Assembly (NCBI GenBank): GCA_019722365.1 | Contig: JADFUC010001046.1 | Coordinates: 32,387-96,386 of the forward strand | Direction: 5' to 3' | DNA length: 64,000 bases | Source: Lithospermum erythrorhizon | Lineage: Eukaryota; Streptophyta; Magnoliopsida; Boraginales; Boraginaceae | Shown here: positions 1-10,900 of the stretch, in pieces | Layout: the number at the start of each line of letters is the position of its first letter | Numbering within the stretch: the stretch's first letter is position 1 | Translations under genes and position numbers: made by a program | The notes under the pieces: generated by a model | The model's database searches: none | Told to the model about the DNA's origin: nothing | The model's input: the letters and a program-made list of their open reading frames with translations, nothing else

Positions 1-672
1 GTTGAGGTTAAATGATGAAGAGCAACCACCAATCATATGATGTAGTCGAGAATGAATTAGAAGAATTACATCGAGCCAAGAAGCATGGTTTAATTGATTT
101 GGACATATTTGTTAGATAGAATTGTTGCTAGCATTAGGATCCTGATACAGTAAGTTAGAAACGTGTTTGTATCTATAAATAGGGTTAATCGTATCAAACA
201 CTAAATGCAATTGATAGTTTAGATTACTAGAGTTAGTTTATTGTTTTGAGTTGATTGATTGTATTGATTGAGTTTAATAAACTATTACAGAGAGTTGATT
301 CGCAGGCATAACGTAAATAAGTGATCTTTGCATTGTTCAATTGTCGAATGTCGATTAGGGTTCATCGCCAGTTGCAGATTATATTTGAAATTAGGAATTA
401 GAGGTTCTTGGAGACGTGAGTAGAATTTTCGATTGAAACTTAAATAATTGAAATCTGTGAGTAGGAATTGTTCACAGAAGGCAGCCCAAAATAACAAATG
501 TATGGACACACACGTTCTGATTTCACTTCCTTTAAATAAGTTGGCTTCATAGCACATTGACAACTGAGGAATTCCACTAGTCACAACTAATGGTGCTAAT
601 GTTTTTGTGAAACATAAGATTTATGTTGCCAATACTGTCTGTGATGCAAGAATAATGTGATTTTTTCTATAG
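1..672. other. Gene-free start, LTR-like AT-rich DNA
   Basis: No open frame here resembles a known protein. Around 172-182 there is a TATAAATAGGG box followed by AT-rich sequence and TAATAAAC near 277, an arrangement common in plant LTR U3/R regions. A TG dinucleotide near 110 could be an LTR start. No second copy or primer-binding site is visible, so the retroelement reading is only a guess. The last part, up to 672, is intron-like sequence ending in a polypyrimidine-AG before the ARFRP1-like exon. Confidence 0.3.
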
Positions 673-1626
673 ACTGGTCTTCGTTCGATCTGGGAAAAAT
701 ATTATGAGGAGGCACATGCTGTTATTTATGTAGATTCGAAGACTCGAAACTAGCACTTGGTAAGTCTTTATTGGCATTTTGTTCCTTATTTGAATTTTTT
801 ATTTACAACTCTGTTTTAAAACTATTTATTAAATGTGGCAGAAAGGGTTCTTCGGCATGAAGACTTGCAGGGGCTCCTCTTCTCGTTCTAGCAAACAAGC
901 AGGTATACTTGTGTGATCTGCTAAATTGGGTTTCCTGTGACCCTGTAAGGAACATAACTACAATCTTGTGCCAATTCCTTCTGCACATGTCTGTATACAA
1001 CATGTTTGGCAGAATAATGTTCATAGCATGTTGGTAAATCGTAGATGTATGTTACAATTTTTTTGGCTTTTATCATTTAATTTTCAGCAGGGAATATCTG
1101 CACACAAAAGGAAAATGACATAGGGAGGGAGTGAGGGACTGTTGTATAATTTGAGCAGCAATAAAGTTCTATACATAGAATATCAAATCAATAACTAGCC
1201 TGTCATGTCTTTCTCTATGTATGAAGCTCTACTGCCTTTTTATACATTGCAAATGAAAGTAAAAGGTTGGCTGAGAGGGCGTATACATACTTGGCCGTTT
1301 CAGCATACGACCGGTTAGTAATTAGCTTGGGATGCAATGCGTTCATGACACCAAATACTATTCTGATGAAATGAAAGTAAAGATGAGATTTGAATCTGTA
1401 GATATATGACAAGTTTTTCATTACTCAGTTACTAGCCATCAGCAAAAAAGGTTCAATTTGCGTTGTTGTTGCTAGAAATAAAATGCATTGATCATAATTT
1501 CGTGGGAAATCTCTTTGCAGGCTGGGAATCAAAGAAGGTGTAAATTGGCTGGTAGATGCTATGGAAAGAAGTGAGAAAACCGAAACGTTGAGAGTTGGAG
1601 CTGGTTTAGGAAACTCCAGTTCATAG
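673..1626 (+). pseudogene. ARFRP1-type small GTPase, 5-prime-truncated pseudogene
   Basis: This is a remnant of an ADP-ribosylation-factor-related GTPase (ARFRP1/ARLB1 family; the intact protein works at the trans-Golgi). Three exon pieces bordered by AG and GT remain. 673-759 encodes TGLRSIWEKYYEEAHA and then has an internal deletion and a stop. 842-902 encodes VLRHEDLQ and, after a one-base deletion, GAPLLVLANKQ, the guanine-binding NKxD neighbourhood. 1521-1626 is an open final exon with GIKEGVNWLVDAMERSEK and a TAG stop. The P-loop, the switch I exons and the segment after NKQ are missing. Retained intron sequence argues against a processed copy. The family call rests on several consecutive characteristic stretches in the right order; loss of function is clear from the deletions. 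Confidence 0.8.
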
Positions 1627-1762
1627 ATAAAGTTAAACAGATATTTCACACCATTCTTATTACTTCTGTGAGTGAATGCAAGCCTTGATTCTCACATCAT
1701 TACTACTACATATTTTAAATAAATAAATGACTACCAATATATTGATACTTGTATTGAGTGAA

Positions 1763-2032
1763 TCAATTGTGAAGATGGTTTGGTCCACCCGGAACTTCAT
1801 GGCGTGACACCATATGCGCCTCACACTTCTTCTTCTTTAACTCAGCATAGTGACTAGGAATCACAGAGAAGTAGCGTCGAAATGATGAGACGAACTTAGC
1901 TCTTATTCTTTGTTGTTGTCTTTCATCTTCTGTAGTATGGCCGATGCACCTGCAACTAGATACACAGACCTGTGTCAAGATTATGACCATGAAAATGACC
2001 AATAATTTTTGAAGAATATATCTTTTGCTCAT
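1763..2032 (-). CDS. CLE signalling peptide precursor
   Basis: Single-exon precursor of 89 residues with the architecture of CLAVATA3/ESR-related peptides. An N-terminal hydrophobic stretch (about residues 8-27, LQKLLVIFMVIILTQVCVSS) looks like a signal peptide. A variable, basic middle follows, and the final twelve residues (78-89, DNA 1766-1801) are HEVPGGPNHLHN, ending directly at the stop. In the family this dodecapeptide is cut out, modified on prolines and perceived by leucine-rich-repeat receptor kinases in meristem or vascular control. Pro4, Gly6, Pro7, Asn8, His11 and Asn12 match the consensus. Position 9, usually Pro, is His. The HEVP start resembles TDIF (CLE41/44) while the LHN end resembles the A-type CLEs. 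The ATG is the first in frame, and a TATA-like box lies about 80 bases upstream. The frame is intact beside decayed neighbours, which favours a live gene. Which CLE it corresponds to cannot be settled here. Confidence 0.85.
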   Translation of the reverse strand: MSKRYILQKLLVIFMVIILTQVCVSSCRCIGHTTEDERQQQRIRAKFVSSFRRYFSVIPSHYAELKKKKCEAHMVSRHEVPGGPNHLHN

Positions 2033-2110
2033 TGTATTTGAACTTGTGATGAAATATTATGAGAGATGATTCTGATACTGACAAGAATTTTAGTCTTTTA
2101 GCAATGGAAC

Positions 2111-2126
2111 TATGTCTATATACACA
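2111..2126 (-). promoter_or_regulatory. TATA-like box of the CLE gene
   Basis: On the minus strand the sequence reads TGTATATAGACATA, about 80-90 bases upstream of the CLE start codon at 2032. Position and composition fit a plant TATA box with a short 5-prime leader. The rest of 2033-2440 is AT-rich upstream sequence with no other recognised feature. Confidence 0.45.
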
Positions 2127-2550
2127 ATGATTAACAGGAAGTCAACCAATGCAAGTTAGCTCATGGTTTAACATGATTAACACGATGTCACAATCTACCA
2201 AAGATTAGCCACTAGTTAACTACTTGTATTTTCATGCGTTCAATAAATTGTCTAATCCCATTTTCTAAAGCTCAATAATTTGCGTTTTGATGGAATATAG
2301 TGTACAATATTATACAAGAAAACAAAAACTTATGCCACAAGTCTTATACGAGATAACTATGACCCAATATATGCAGCCATATAATATATACAGCCTTTGC
2401 TGGAATCTCTGATATAAAATTTGCATGAAATATTAAGCTGAGAAGTGAATAAGGGGTCAGGATAGAAAGAAATTAGCCGAAAGAGCCCTTCTTTACCTAC
2501 TTTGAGGGCTGGGGGTTAAGGGGAGTTTGCTGCTTGAGGCAAAAGTAGTT

Positions 2551-3336
2551 TATGATTGAATCAGGCATTCTTATCATTTGGTAGATCGAGGGAATCCATT
2601 GCCTATTTAGGGTTCACTTTCGGGCTTTGGCCCAACAACCGTAGGAGGTGTGATGTACATGCACTCATTTCAAGGGGGTGCAACACTTCTCAGTTTGGGC
2701 CTCATATTGATCCTATATACCATGTTCGTATGGTGGCGCGATGTTCTACGTGAATCACGTTAGAGGACATCGTACAAAAATGAACAAATTAAGGACCTAG
2801 GTATGGTTTATTCTTTGCTCGTATCGGAGGTTATGTTCTTTTTGCTTTGTTTTGGGCTTCTTCTCCATTCTTCTTTTGTACTACGGTAGAAGATCGGGTG
2901 TTGGCCCCAAAGGGATTGGGGTTTTTAGATCCTTGGAAATCCCTTTCTTAATACTACGATTCTCCTTTCATCCGAAGCTGCCGTGGCAGGCTCATCTATA
3001 CTCTCTCGGAAAGGAAAAGCAGTAGTTTACGGTTTAGTAGCTACCATTTCGTGGCTCGAAGTATTCAGCGGCTTTCAAGGGAATGGAATATTATTATCAA
3101 GCCCCTCCATTATTTGGATAGTATTTATGGTTCTACCTTTTTTCTTAGCAAGCGCTTTCCACGATTTTCATGTGATTATAGGTACTTTTTTATCATATGT
3201 GGTATTCGCGATATCTTGAGTAAATCGACGAAGGCATCAGCGTTGGCTTTGGAGAATACTGCGTGGTGTAGCATTTTTGTGAAGGCGGTTTGGTTATTCC
3301 CTATTTGTCTCCATCATTGGTGGGGAGATATATGAA
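2551..3336 (+). pseudogene. cox3: Mitochondrial cox3 pseudogene
   Basis: Decayed copy of cytochrome c oxidase subunit III, a mitochondrially encoded membrane subunit of respiratory complex IV. Recognisable pieces appear in order but in changing frames: the N-terminal IESG...YHLV region, [15 protein letters not shown] near 2660, a WPPKGIGV-like stretch near 2905, then DSIYGSTFF near 3112, FHVIIGT near 3170, ICGIR near 3200 and a closing WWGDI before TGA at about 3336. Many indels and stops split it, so no frame covers more than a fraction of the roughly 265-residue protein. It could not be expressed from the nucleus without a targeting sequence. Confidence 0.9.
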
Positions 3337-3606
3337 GAAAGGAATCGGTGGATTGAGGAATGGCTTCGAAGACAAGAGCTGGGCACTGGGAATTGCACTT
3401 TTCCAGCTCACTGGTTATCGTATACAAAAAGTATCTTCCACTTTCCTACATCTCTCTCTATTAGATACATAAAATGAAGGGATCGAAGAGATTATGGCAG
3501 ATCATGTTCACCAAGAAATGACCCAAAATTGGATGCAGGTCTGGCGAGATTGTTTATTTTGTCGTAATCAAAGATGTTTTCTTGTCTCTCCGTTTCTTGT
3601 CTAAAA
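3337..3606 (+). pseudogene. sdh4: Mitochondrial sdh4 pseudogene
   Basis: This follows the cox3 remnant directly, as sdh4 does in many plant mitochondrial genomes. It would encode the small membrane anchor of succinate dehydrogenase (complex II). The clearest part is the C-terminal half: GIEEIMADHVHQEMTQNW at about 3480-3535, then IKDVF-type sequence near 3570 after a frameshift. The N-terminal half (KVSSTFL near 3430) is weaker and contains stops. The copy is non-functional. Confidence 0.75.
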
Positions 3607-4429
3607 CAAATCGAAGAACCTAATGGATCAGACTCGTCGCTTAGCGCACAAAGAGGATAAGATATCGGCCTTGCGTTTCGGAAAGAAGGTTACGTTGTTT
3701 TGAGTTGGAGGCAAGTTTCCTATGCTTGACGCGAGGTGACAAGCAAGAAATTCGTTTAGTTCTAAGTCTCTTTTTTGGAAGCAATTTGTCAAAGAATGAA
3801 CAAAATAAAATGAAGATTCTCTTTGATTTTTGTGCTTTAAGCTGACAAAAGACTCTGAGGGGATCTTATTCAGCGAACTGTGTCTAAACTAACAAAAGCA
3901 AAAATGATGGAGCCGCGTTGCCAGTAGTAAAATTTGAAAATGCAAAAGAGAAGAAAAAGGCGCGACGCGATGGACTAAAGGACAAGAGTAAGCCCCGGAT
4001 AGGAGATATTGGTTCAAATCAATTTGTGAGATGGCGGGGGCGTTACTTATTTCGAGAAAAGATAACCGCCTTGTCGGCCAGCAAAAAGCGATATGCTTAA
4101 AACATGTTTCTTAAATAATAAGAAACCACTTTGAGGACAAACCTCTCATTTAAGTAATAAACAAAAAGAAAAGGGAGGGTATCTTCTTTCTCAGCGTGAG
4201 CGGGCATTCTTATCAAGATTACTTCCGCCGGACGGGAGGTCGAAGATTCTATATGCAACCTTACTTCGGGATGGCTTCTGAAAGATTCCATCCCATTTGA
4301 AGTAGAGGCGGCGATATGAAGACTTAAGAGGGCGTCCACGCCTTCGGCTGTCTGAAAGCAGGGAGCTTTAACACCGCATATCATACGAAAGGGTCTTAGT
4401 GGAGAAGCGTTCTCACGAGTTCTCATCCT

Positions 4430-4860
4430 TAGTCAAATTGGAAGTGGCGGCCTCCTTCCTATTCGATAAGAAAACGGGCGCAAATAAAAGTATTGAGTCC
4501 TCTATCCGTCTTGGAGTACGTGAGTGGGAACTTCGTTTTCGTCTAACTAGAGTGCCATGGATTGTTGTTGCATATTCGACTCATCTTTCCGGTATTGCTA
4601 TTTGTTTTCTTGATCATCAATTGGTCAAGGCTTTTACGATGCTCTATGAATCAATGATACTTTCTACTTGTTGATTTTCTTTCAGGCTGAGCCTGATATT
4701 CTTAAGCATCTATTTTACATGTTAGGGGCGTACAGGGGTGTCGGCTCCCTATTTAGTGCTGCATGGTTCTTGGTAACCTCTAGTTTGATCGAGGAAACCC
4801 ACCCAGAAAAGCGAATACGCTAATAGAAGGTTGCGATTTGGAGAAAAGGAAGAAACCCCG
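4430..4860 (+). pseudogene. psbA: Plastid psbA fragment (pseudogene)
   Basis: Decayed piece of psbA, the photosystem II D1 reaction-centre protein. In order: a LEVAAS stretch (WEAAS in D1), REWELRFRL near 4520, PWIVVAYS near 4555, then after a frameshift [16 protein letters not shown] near 4683, [15 protein letters not shown] near 4752, and degraded ENESANEGYRFG-like sequence to about 4860. Both ends of D1 are missing. The piece lies inside mitochondrial-type DNA, so it probably reached the nucleus with a mitochondrial segment; an independent plastid transfer is possible. Confidence 0.75.
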
Positions 4861-6880
4861 GTATAGAGATGAGAAAGTATATACTACCCATTACAGGCAA
4901 ACAGAAGAGCTTTCAATTCGTCGAGAGTTCTATCTTAGAGTTATAAGACTTTAATCCTTATTCTTATTCAAGACTACATAAACAAAGTATATTATGTTTT
5001 ATCATTGTGAAATCTTTGACCTTACTACTTGCTTGAACAAAAAAAATCTTCCAATTGAAATAAAGCTCCTCAGGGAAAAACCTCATTAACCGGCGTTGTG
5101 ACGAGGCTACGTAGCCCTCTAAAACGATTACATCCCGTCAGCATATGCCTCAGCGTACGAAGAAGGAAGTAAGCCCTCGTGCCTTCATCGATCATCATCT
5201 TCTTCCCACATTGATGACACGAAAAAGAACCCTCACGACCTCGCCCATAAAAGTTTTTATGGAGCTTAGCATTTCTTCTGCTGCGTACTTTTTAATGAGA
5301 ATAGTGCGGAACTAGACTAAGAAGTCATACATTTGTGCCCACTTGCGCTTCCTAATGAGACTTTCCACTGGTTGACTCTTCTTACTATAGAAACAATGAC
5401 CTGACTTCATTCACAGAGAATGGGTTCCTCGGTCATAATGATCTCGATACGCTAAGAACCTGGCCCAGTTAGAGGGACAAGAGGTTCCACTCATCGAAAG
5501 TGTAAGACACGGGGCTTACTTTGGCCTATAAGAAGTCCTTAACTTTGCCCTTTCAAATAAATAATAACGATGAATATATTCAATAGGAGGACCGGGTTCC
5601 GATAAGCTAGATCTTTAGACCTAATCTTCAGCTTTCTGTTGAGTACGTCGAGGAAATGGTTGTCCGTGGACGGTTGTATACTTATACAATAGACACGCTC
5701 TCTTTCGAGACCGACCCGCTGACATTTTCATTATTTACTTCAGGTCTATAACCATACCATGGAAGCTTGATTAACGCCATACTCATTTTGGTATCAATGA
5801 AAGCGAAAAGTTTTGTTCTTGGCGCAAGTGATTCAAAATAATTTCATTGCGTGGAGCACACTTTATCTTCGACTAAGCGGCTATCTTACCGTATGTACGT
5901 TTCGGTCACTCCGTCGATCGAGCTTTGAAGCAGGCCTACGCATCACTAAGAAGCCCCTCCCGATTTCGAAGCCACAAATGTGGTGACTCGCCACCATGAA
6001 ATCGACAACTTACTCTGCTTTCGACTTGGACAATAAAACAGCAAGAACAAGATCGGTTATTTAGATACCAATCCTTGTTACAGCTCTTTCTCAGGGGAAT
6101 CTATCTGCTTTGGCGTCGCCATCTCTCGACTATCAAATTCCCAGAGAAAGCGAGAAAGAAAGCAAATGTGATATAAACATTAACTTCGATCTGGCAGTAG
6201 GCTCGTGATCAGTGCCGATGGGTGTAGTCATGGGTTCCATTCTTTCAAATGCTAAATTTACCTAACTAATATGTTTGCTTAATGCTTCCTTCTTGATTGA
6301 ACCCAACAAACCAATATCTGTTCGACTTTCCGGTGGGCATCTTACATTTCTGAGAGGAAAGAAAGGATCACTTTAGGTAACTGCGACCAAAGGAAAGAAA
6401 GGGTTATCTTTATCCCGTCCCTCTTTCACGGGTTTCAAGCTCCGCAAATCGGCCAGCGTCCACTTTTGATGGCTCTCCAGCGTCAACAAGTTCGAATTCG
6501 ACTCAAAGATCATCCCAGCTATTGGTTTCCTAGAGTTGGTTGGTTTAAGAGAGACCCTAGATTGATATAGCGTCTTCGTATTGATTGATTGTCAAGATCG
6601 AAACACACGTCGTAGTTTCTCGACGACGAGGTATATACTCAAGCGGCTTCGATGAGGCCATTCTCAAAAGCGGACCACGGTGTAGCGTGGTCGTCGGCTA
6701 AATCCCTGGCTTATAGATAAGCGGTCGCCAATCCACGTCGCGTGAGAGAGATGAGGAACCGTTAGGACGAGGGAGAGAATCGGGACGAAGGAAAGGATAA
6801 TTCAAATAAAATATCCCCATGGTGCATAGTTTGGAACTCGGGAGAATGTTTGAAGTATAATTAAGTAGGCGGTGAGGTCG

Positions 6881-7632
6881 TATTATCTGCTTGCTAAAGC
6901 GTTATCGGGCCATGTCTTATAATCTGTCATGGAAGGATTATATTTATAATTCTAATCACCCTACAATATATTGTGTCTGATCAGGGCATAATCAGGCTTG
7001 GTCAACAAAAAATTACATCTTATTTTATTTTGAGCCAAACTCATATCCTGTTTATCTTAGAAAGAACCTCACTCGCTTGAGGTGGTTCTTTGCTCTGAAG
7101 TCTTTGATTTATACAATTTGGATGTGGTTGCAAATACTTAATTCAACATCACACTACCAAAATGACCATGTTTGTATTAATATAGATTCTTATAGCAAGA
7201 TATACACCCTACTGATCTTGACATTTGCTACTCAACCCATGGTCTTTTTGAAACAAAAGCTTTTGTTGTATGTTGACTTCAAACCCTTGATATGATACTT
7301 CAGTTGCAACAGTGAACAACTTTTACATGAAAGAATATATCTCTAAATGCCAGCTAGGTGGGGTGAGGGGGTCACAGAAGGGCAAAGGGAGAAAGAATCA
7401 GTAAATAATTCGTGGCTATGACTCCTCTGAGGCTGATCCCTTCAGCTCTCTTGCGATCAATATAGAAAAAAGGCATTTCAGTTCTATTATACTTGGGTGG
7501 ATTCACACACCCCTTCAAATTAATAAATAAAACCGCATAAAGCTTGGCTGTTTTTCATTCTCTGTTGTTATTTACAGGGAGCTAATTAAGCTTTGTAATT
7601 CTCATCTTCTTCTGTTTTTCTAATATGCGCAG
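6881..7632. other. AT-rich intergenic stretch
   Basis: No supported gene. A small open frame at 7077-7295 has no recognisable family features. The sequence just before 7633 has the pyrimidine-rich character of a 3-prime splice site belonging to the following kinase exon. Confidence 0.4.
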
Positions 7633-7771
7633 CAACTACTATATTTGAATACCATTCATGAGAAGTGTGTGCACTCAGATCTGAAGTCGGCTGAATTTCT
7701 GAAGCTAATTGATTTTTGGTATAGCCAAAGCTATAATGAGTGATACAACAAATATCCAACGGGATTCACAG
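7633..7771 (+). pseudogene. MPS1/TTK-type kinase, single decayed exon
   Basis: One exon-sized piece bordered by CGCAG and GTATG. It encodes the catalytic loop and DFG region of a protein kinase: TIHEKCVHSDLKSAEFLKL, then IDFW where DFG is expected, then after a stop/frameshift AIMSDTTNIQRDSQ. The combination HSDLK followed by DTTNIQRDSQ is characteristic of MPS1 (TTK), the spindle-checkpoint kinase. The Gly of DFG is changed to Trp, the segment before LKLIDF is shortened, and a frameshift precedes DTTN. Neighbouring exons are not visible on either side. This is an isolated dead exon, probably once adjacent to the convergent ASHR1-like gene. Confidence 0.75.
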
Positions 7772-7984
7772 GTATGCATACGTCTATTTTGGTTGCTGGA
7801 ACTTGTTTATCTTACTTTGTAATCTCATAACTAAATCAAGCATGGAGCCATGGACTGAGGAAGATTTTGCAGTAAATCTGACTTGCATATCTGAACTCAA
7901 TATACACCACATATAAATACCAGTGATCACGTCGAACTCCTGGCTAGAATGTTCAAAAGACATTCCCTTCATCCATGGATGATG

Positions 7985-10900
7985 ATGATGATAACTTATA
8001 AGATACCTCGGCTTTTGACTTCTTCCAACTTGGCCAAGAGCTCCTTCGCCCAGAAAGGAGTGCTGGTCCCATGAGTGATCCATAATATATCAACATGCTT
8101 GTCAGAGACTTAGCTTCCCTGTGTCTCTTCAAGCAACCTGCAGAGGCAAGAACACGACGAATATTAATTTCAAGCGAAATGATGAAAGAAAAAGTGTGAC
8201 CATTGCCGAAACCTGCAGAAAAATAAAACCATGAGTTTGTGTATTATGTTCAAAATGATAAGAAGAAGTCGCTTTCACTATATTGGCCTCATGTGACTCA
8301 CTAAAGAAATGAAGGGCAGATGGAAATGAGCCAATAATTTGAAAGAATAAGATAATAAGAATAGGATAGAAGATGAGCTCAAGCCTTATGCGCCTTTCCC
8401 AACGCAACAGAAAGTTTTTAAAAAATAACAAAGCTACCCCTTTCCATTTTCCCTCCCATACCAGCATCATACAAGAGAAAGCCAAGAAAGAACAACCTTT
8501 ACAACATACAACCAACACGATATATGGGATACAGATAAGGAACAGCTCAAAAGTGAAGAAGTTTGAAGTGAAGTAGAGTTTACAATTTTACATCATTTCT
8601 CAATGCAAAACAAAGAAATAAGAAGCCAAAGCAAAAAAAAAAAAATGATCCACGTAAACTTGTGGAATTCAAATTCAACTAAGCTCTAGAAGGGCATTTC
8701 CTGCCAAAATTTTCTATTTGTTATGAATAGCGTTCACGTTACATACTAGACAGGTAGCATTATTATTCAAGAGAATCTAAAGTAATCAACCATCAATATA
8801 AAAAGAACAATGAGGGGACATAATATAAGTATTCAAAAATTTAATTGACTCGAGAGTCAGATGAAACTTAAAGGCGAACAATAGTAGGCTCAAGAGAAAA
8901 AAGGTAAGTAGATCCTAACCATTCCAGTTGCCACATGTATAATACTACCAAACCAAGCAAGGATAAATATCGGATAAACCTAACCAGGCACATAATAATC
9001 AAGAAATGAAAACAGTTGAATAAGTATTAAATATACAGGAAAAACTGAATTTAAAGACATCAAAATTACAATCAAAATGAAGAAAAGAAGAAAAACAGTT
9101 GGACAAGTGACCAAGTAAAGATGATTACTGAAAATCTGCAATAAAATGCAACGTTGTGATAAAGTCGTAGGCCATAGGCGCCATAAAACTAAAAATATAG
9201 AACACCCGATCTTTGGCAATTTTCGTTTTAGTAACTAATTTAGAAAATGATGTACTAAAATAGCTGAGTAAAGAACCATCGTGTGATAACAAACAATTAT
9301 AAAATCAAATATCAATGATCTTTTCAGGACATAAGTAGCTTCCAAATTTACTATGATTTAACGGTATCACCTACAATCAAAAAATAAAAAAGGAAAGTGG
9401 TTATGAGGGAGGAGCCAAATAAATAGCCAACTAGCAGTACTGAGTTAGATGCATTGAGAAAAGAAAATTGAACTATAGGCTTAGGTTATCATTATAGAAA
9501 TCCTATAGGTGGACAAAAGCCAACATGCATAGAGTTAGGGGCAATTTGAATTACGAATTGTTGAGTGAGCTGCATAGCACACATAACAATACGGAAATAA
9601 AATGCCGAACAAAATAACAAGATACACCATATTCCGGTGTTTTGCTAAAAAGTGTGAAACCGTCCTGTATCGGCCCCTCAGGTCCACAGGATGCCACGGA
9701 GGAGTGTCGCGGGATGTATGCCAATTGATCGAAGGGGTAAGAACTTTCGCTTTTAACCACTTCAATACAAGATCGCTCCTTATGAGAGTCGAACCCATTA
9801 CTGAAGAGGCGGGGTGTTGGCACGCCAACACTCCTAGTTCTTTACCGATTGAGCTATATATCCAGGGGCATATTCCGGTGTTTCAATGAGAATATAGGAA
9901 ATAGTTTGAGTTCTTGGTAGGTCCCATAATGCCAACCAAATGTAACCATATATGGAAAAGTGAAACAACTGAGCAGTGATTGCTTACTGTTCCTTCTTGA
10001 AGAATCAACCTGCAGTATGATAGTGCTTCCTTCCAATCTTGCAGCTCCATAAAAATCTAAACACACATTGTTAGGGGAAAAAATCTGAATTAAAGCACAC
10101 GATAAGCATATAACTTCTAGCTCAGGATAAAGTACTCATCAAGATACTTTCAGATAAGAAGTCAAAGCCAGGTTAATAATGATTTAGACAAAAACTTCCT
10201 TCTCATTAAATGTCAGCATCCCTAAGTACACAGGACTGCTCATCTAGCTGCATTTGCAGTCACCTCAGGCCATGGAACGTGGGCAAAGCTACATTATTTC
10301 GATCTCGAAGCAACATGTTTATCAAGCGAGAGTCTTGGGCATAATAGCGTGAGCGTGAGGATATGAGAGAAATTTCAAGTTTCACATGTACCTTCAAAAG
10401 ACTCTCTCTAGTCCTCATTAAAATGATTGAGAATAGATGATAACTTCTAATTTGCAGTCTCTCAACCTGCTTATACAATGAAGCAGCATCATAGAGATCT
10501 GGATTCAGTCAAGTACTCTCAAAATGAGGTATCACTAATTCTAACTCTACATATTACCAGATCTCTTTGCTATTCTGCTCCTTAACTAAATGAAATATTA
10601 AAAATTCAAGACAGAAAATATATTTTACTTATACTTAATTTTCGTGTTAACACTTTATAGGATACTGCCAGAGGATAGTGATTTAGAAGCCTTCTCTGTA
10701 ATCAATTTTATGTCGGTCACAGTTGTTCTAATTTCTTCGGTGTCTCTGAGAAGTCCACAATGTTGGCATATAAATCCTTTGTTACCTACAAGAGAAGTAA
10801 GAGTTACATTAACAGCATCCATCTCAGCAGGAAGTAAATCACAATTTATAGTAAACCTGAACTAGAGAAGCAATATTGCACCCTTAAGAAGGTTTGTGGA

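Larger units (their letters stand above)
2440..6880. other. Organelle-derived nuclear insertion (mitochondrial, with plastid piece)
   Basis: About 4.4 kb with base composition and gene content unlike the flanks. It holds decayed mitochondrial cox3 and sdh4 in their usual plant order, then about 0.8 kb of mitochondrial-type spacer, then a decayed plastid psbA stretch. From 4860 to about 6880 the sequence has the mixed-composition look of plant mitochondrial spacer but contains no gene I recognise. A minus-strand stretch around 5120-5280 encodes a short CHQCG-type cysteine motif of unknown origin. Plant mitochondrial genomes commonly carry plastid fragments, so one transfer from mitochondrion to nucleus is the simplest explanation. 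Edges are approximate and taken from the change in composition. Confidence 0.75.

Noticed and set aside
2556..3335. Three separate open frames in the cox3 region considered as nuclear genes
   Set aside because: All are frameshifted segments of one mitochondrial gene.
7784..8083. Minus-strand frame of 99 codons
   Set aside because: It crosses the last ASHR1-like exon in the wrong frame; the KELLAKLEE reading in another frame explains the sequence.
9535..9889. Three overlapping open frames of 90-98 codons on both strands
   Set aside because: They coincide with the SINE and its flanks; open frames on both strands arise from the tRNA-derived sequence and have no protein family features.
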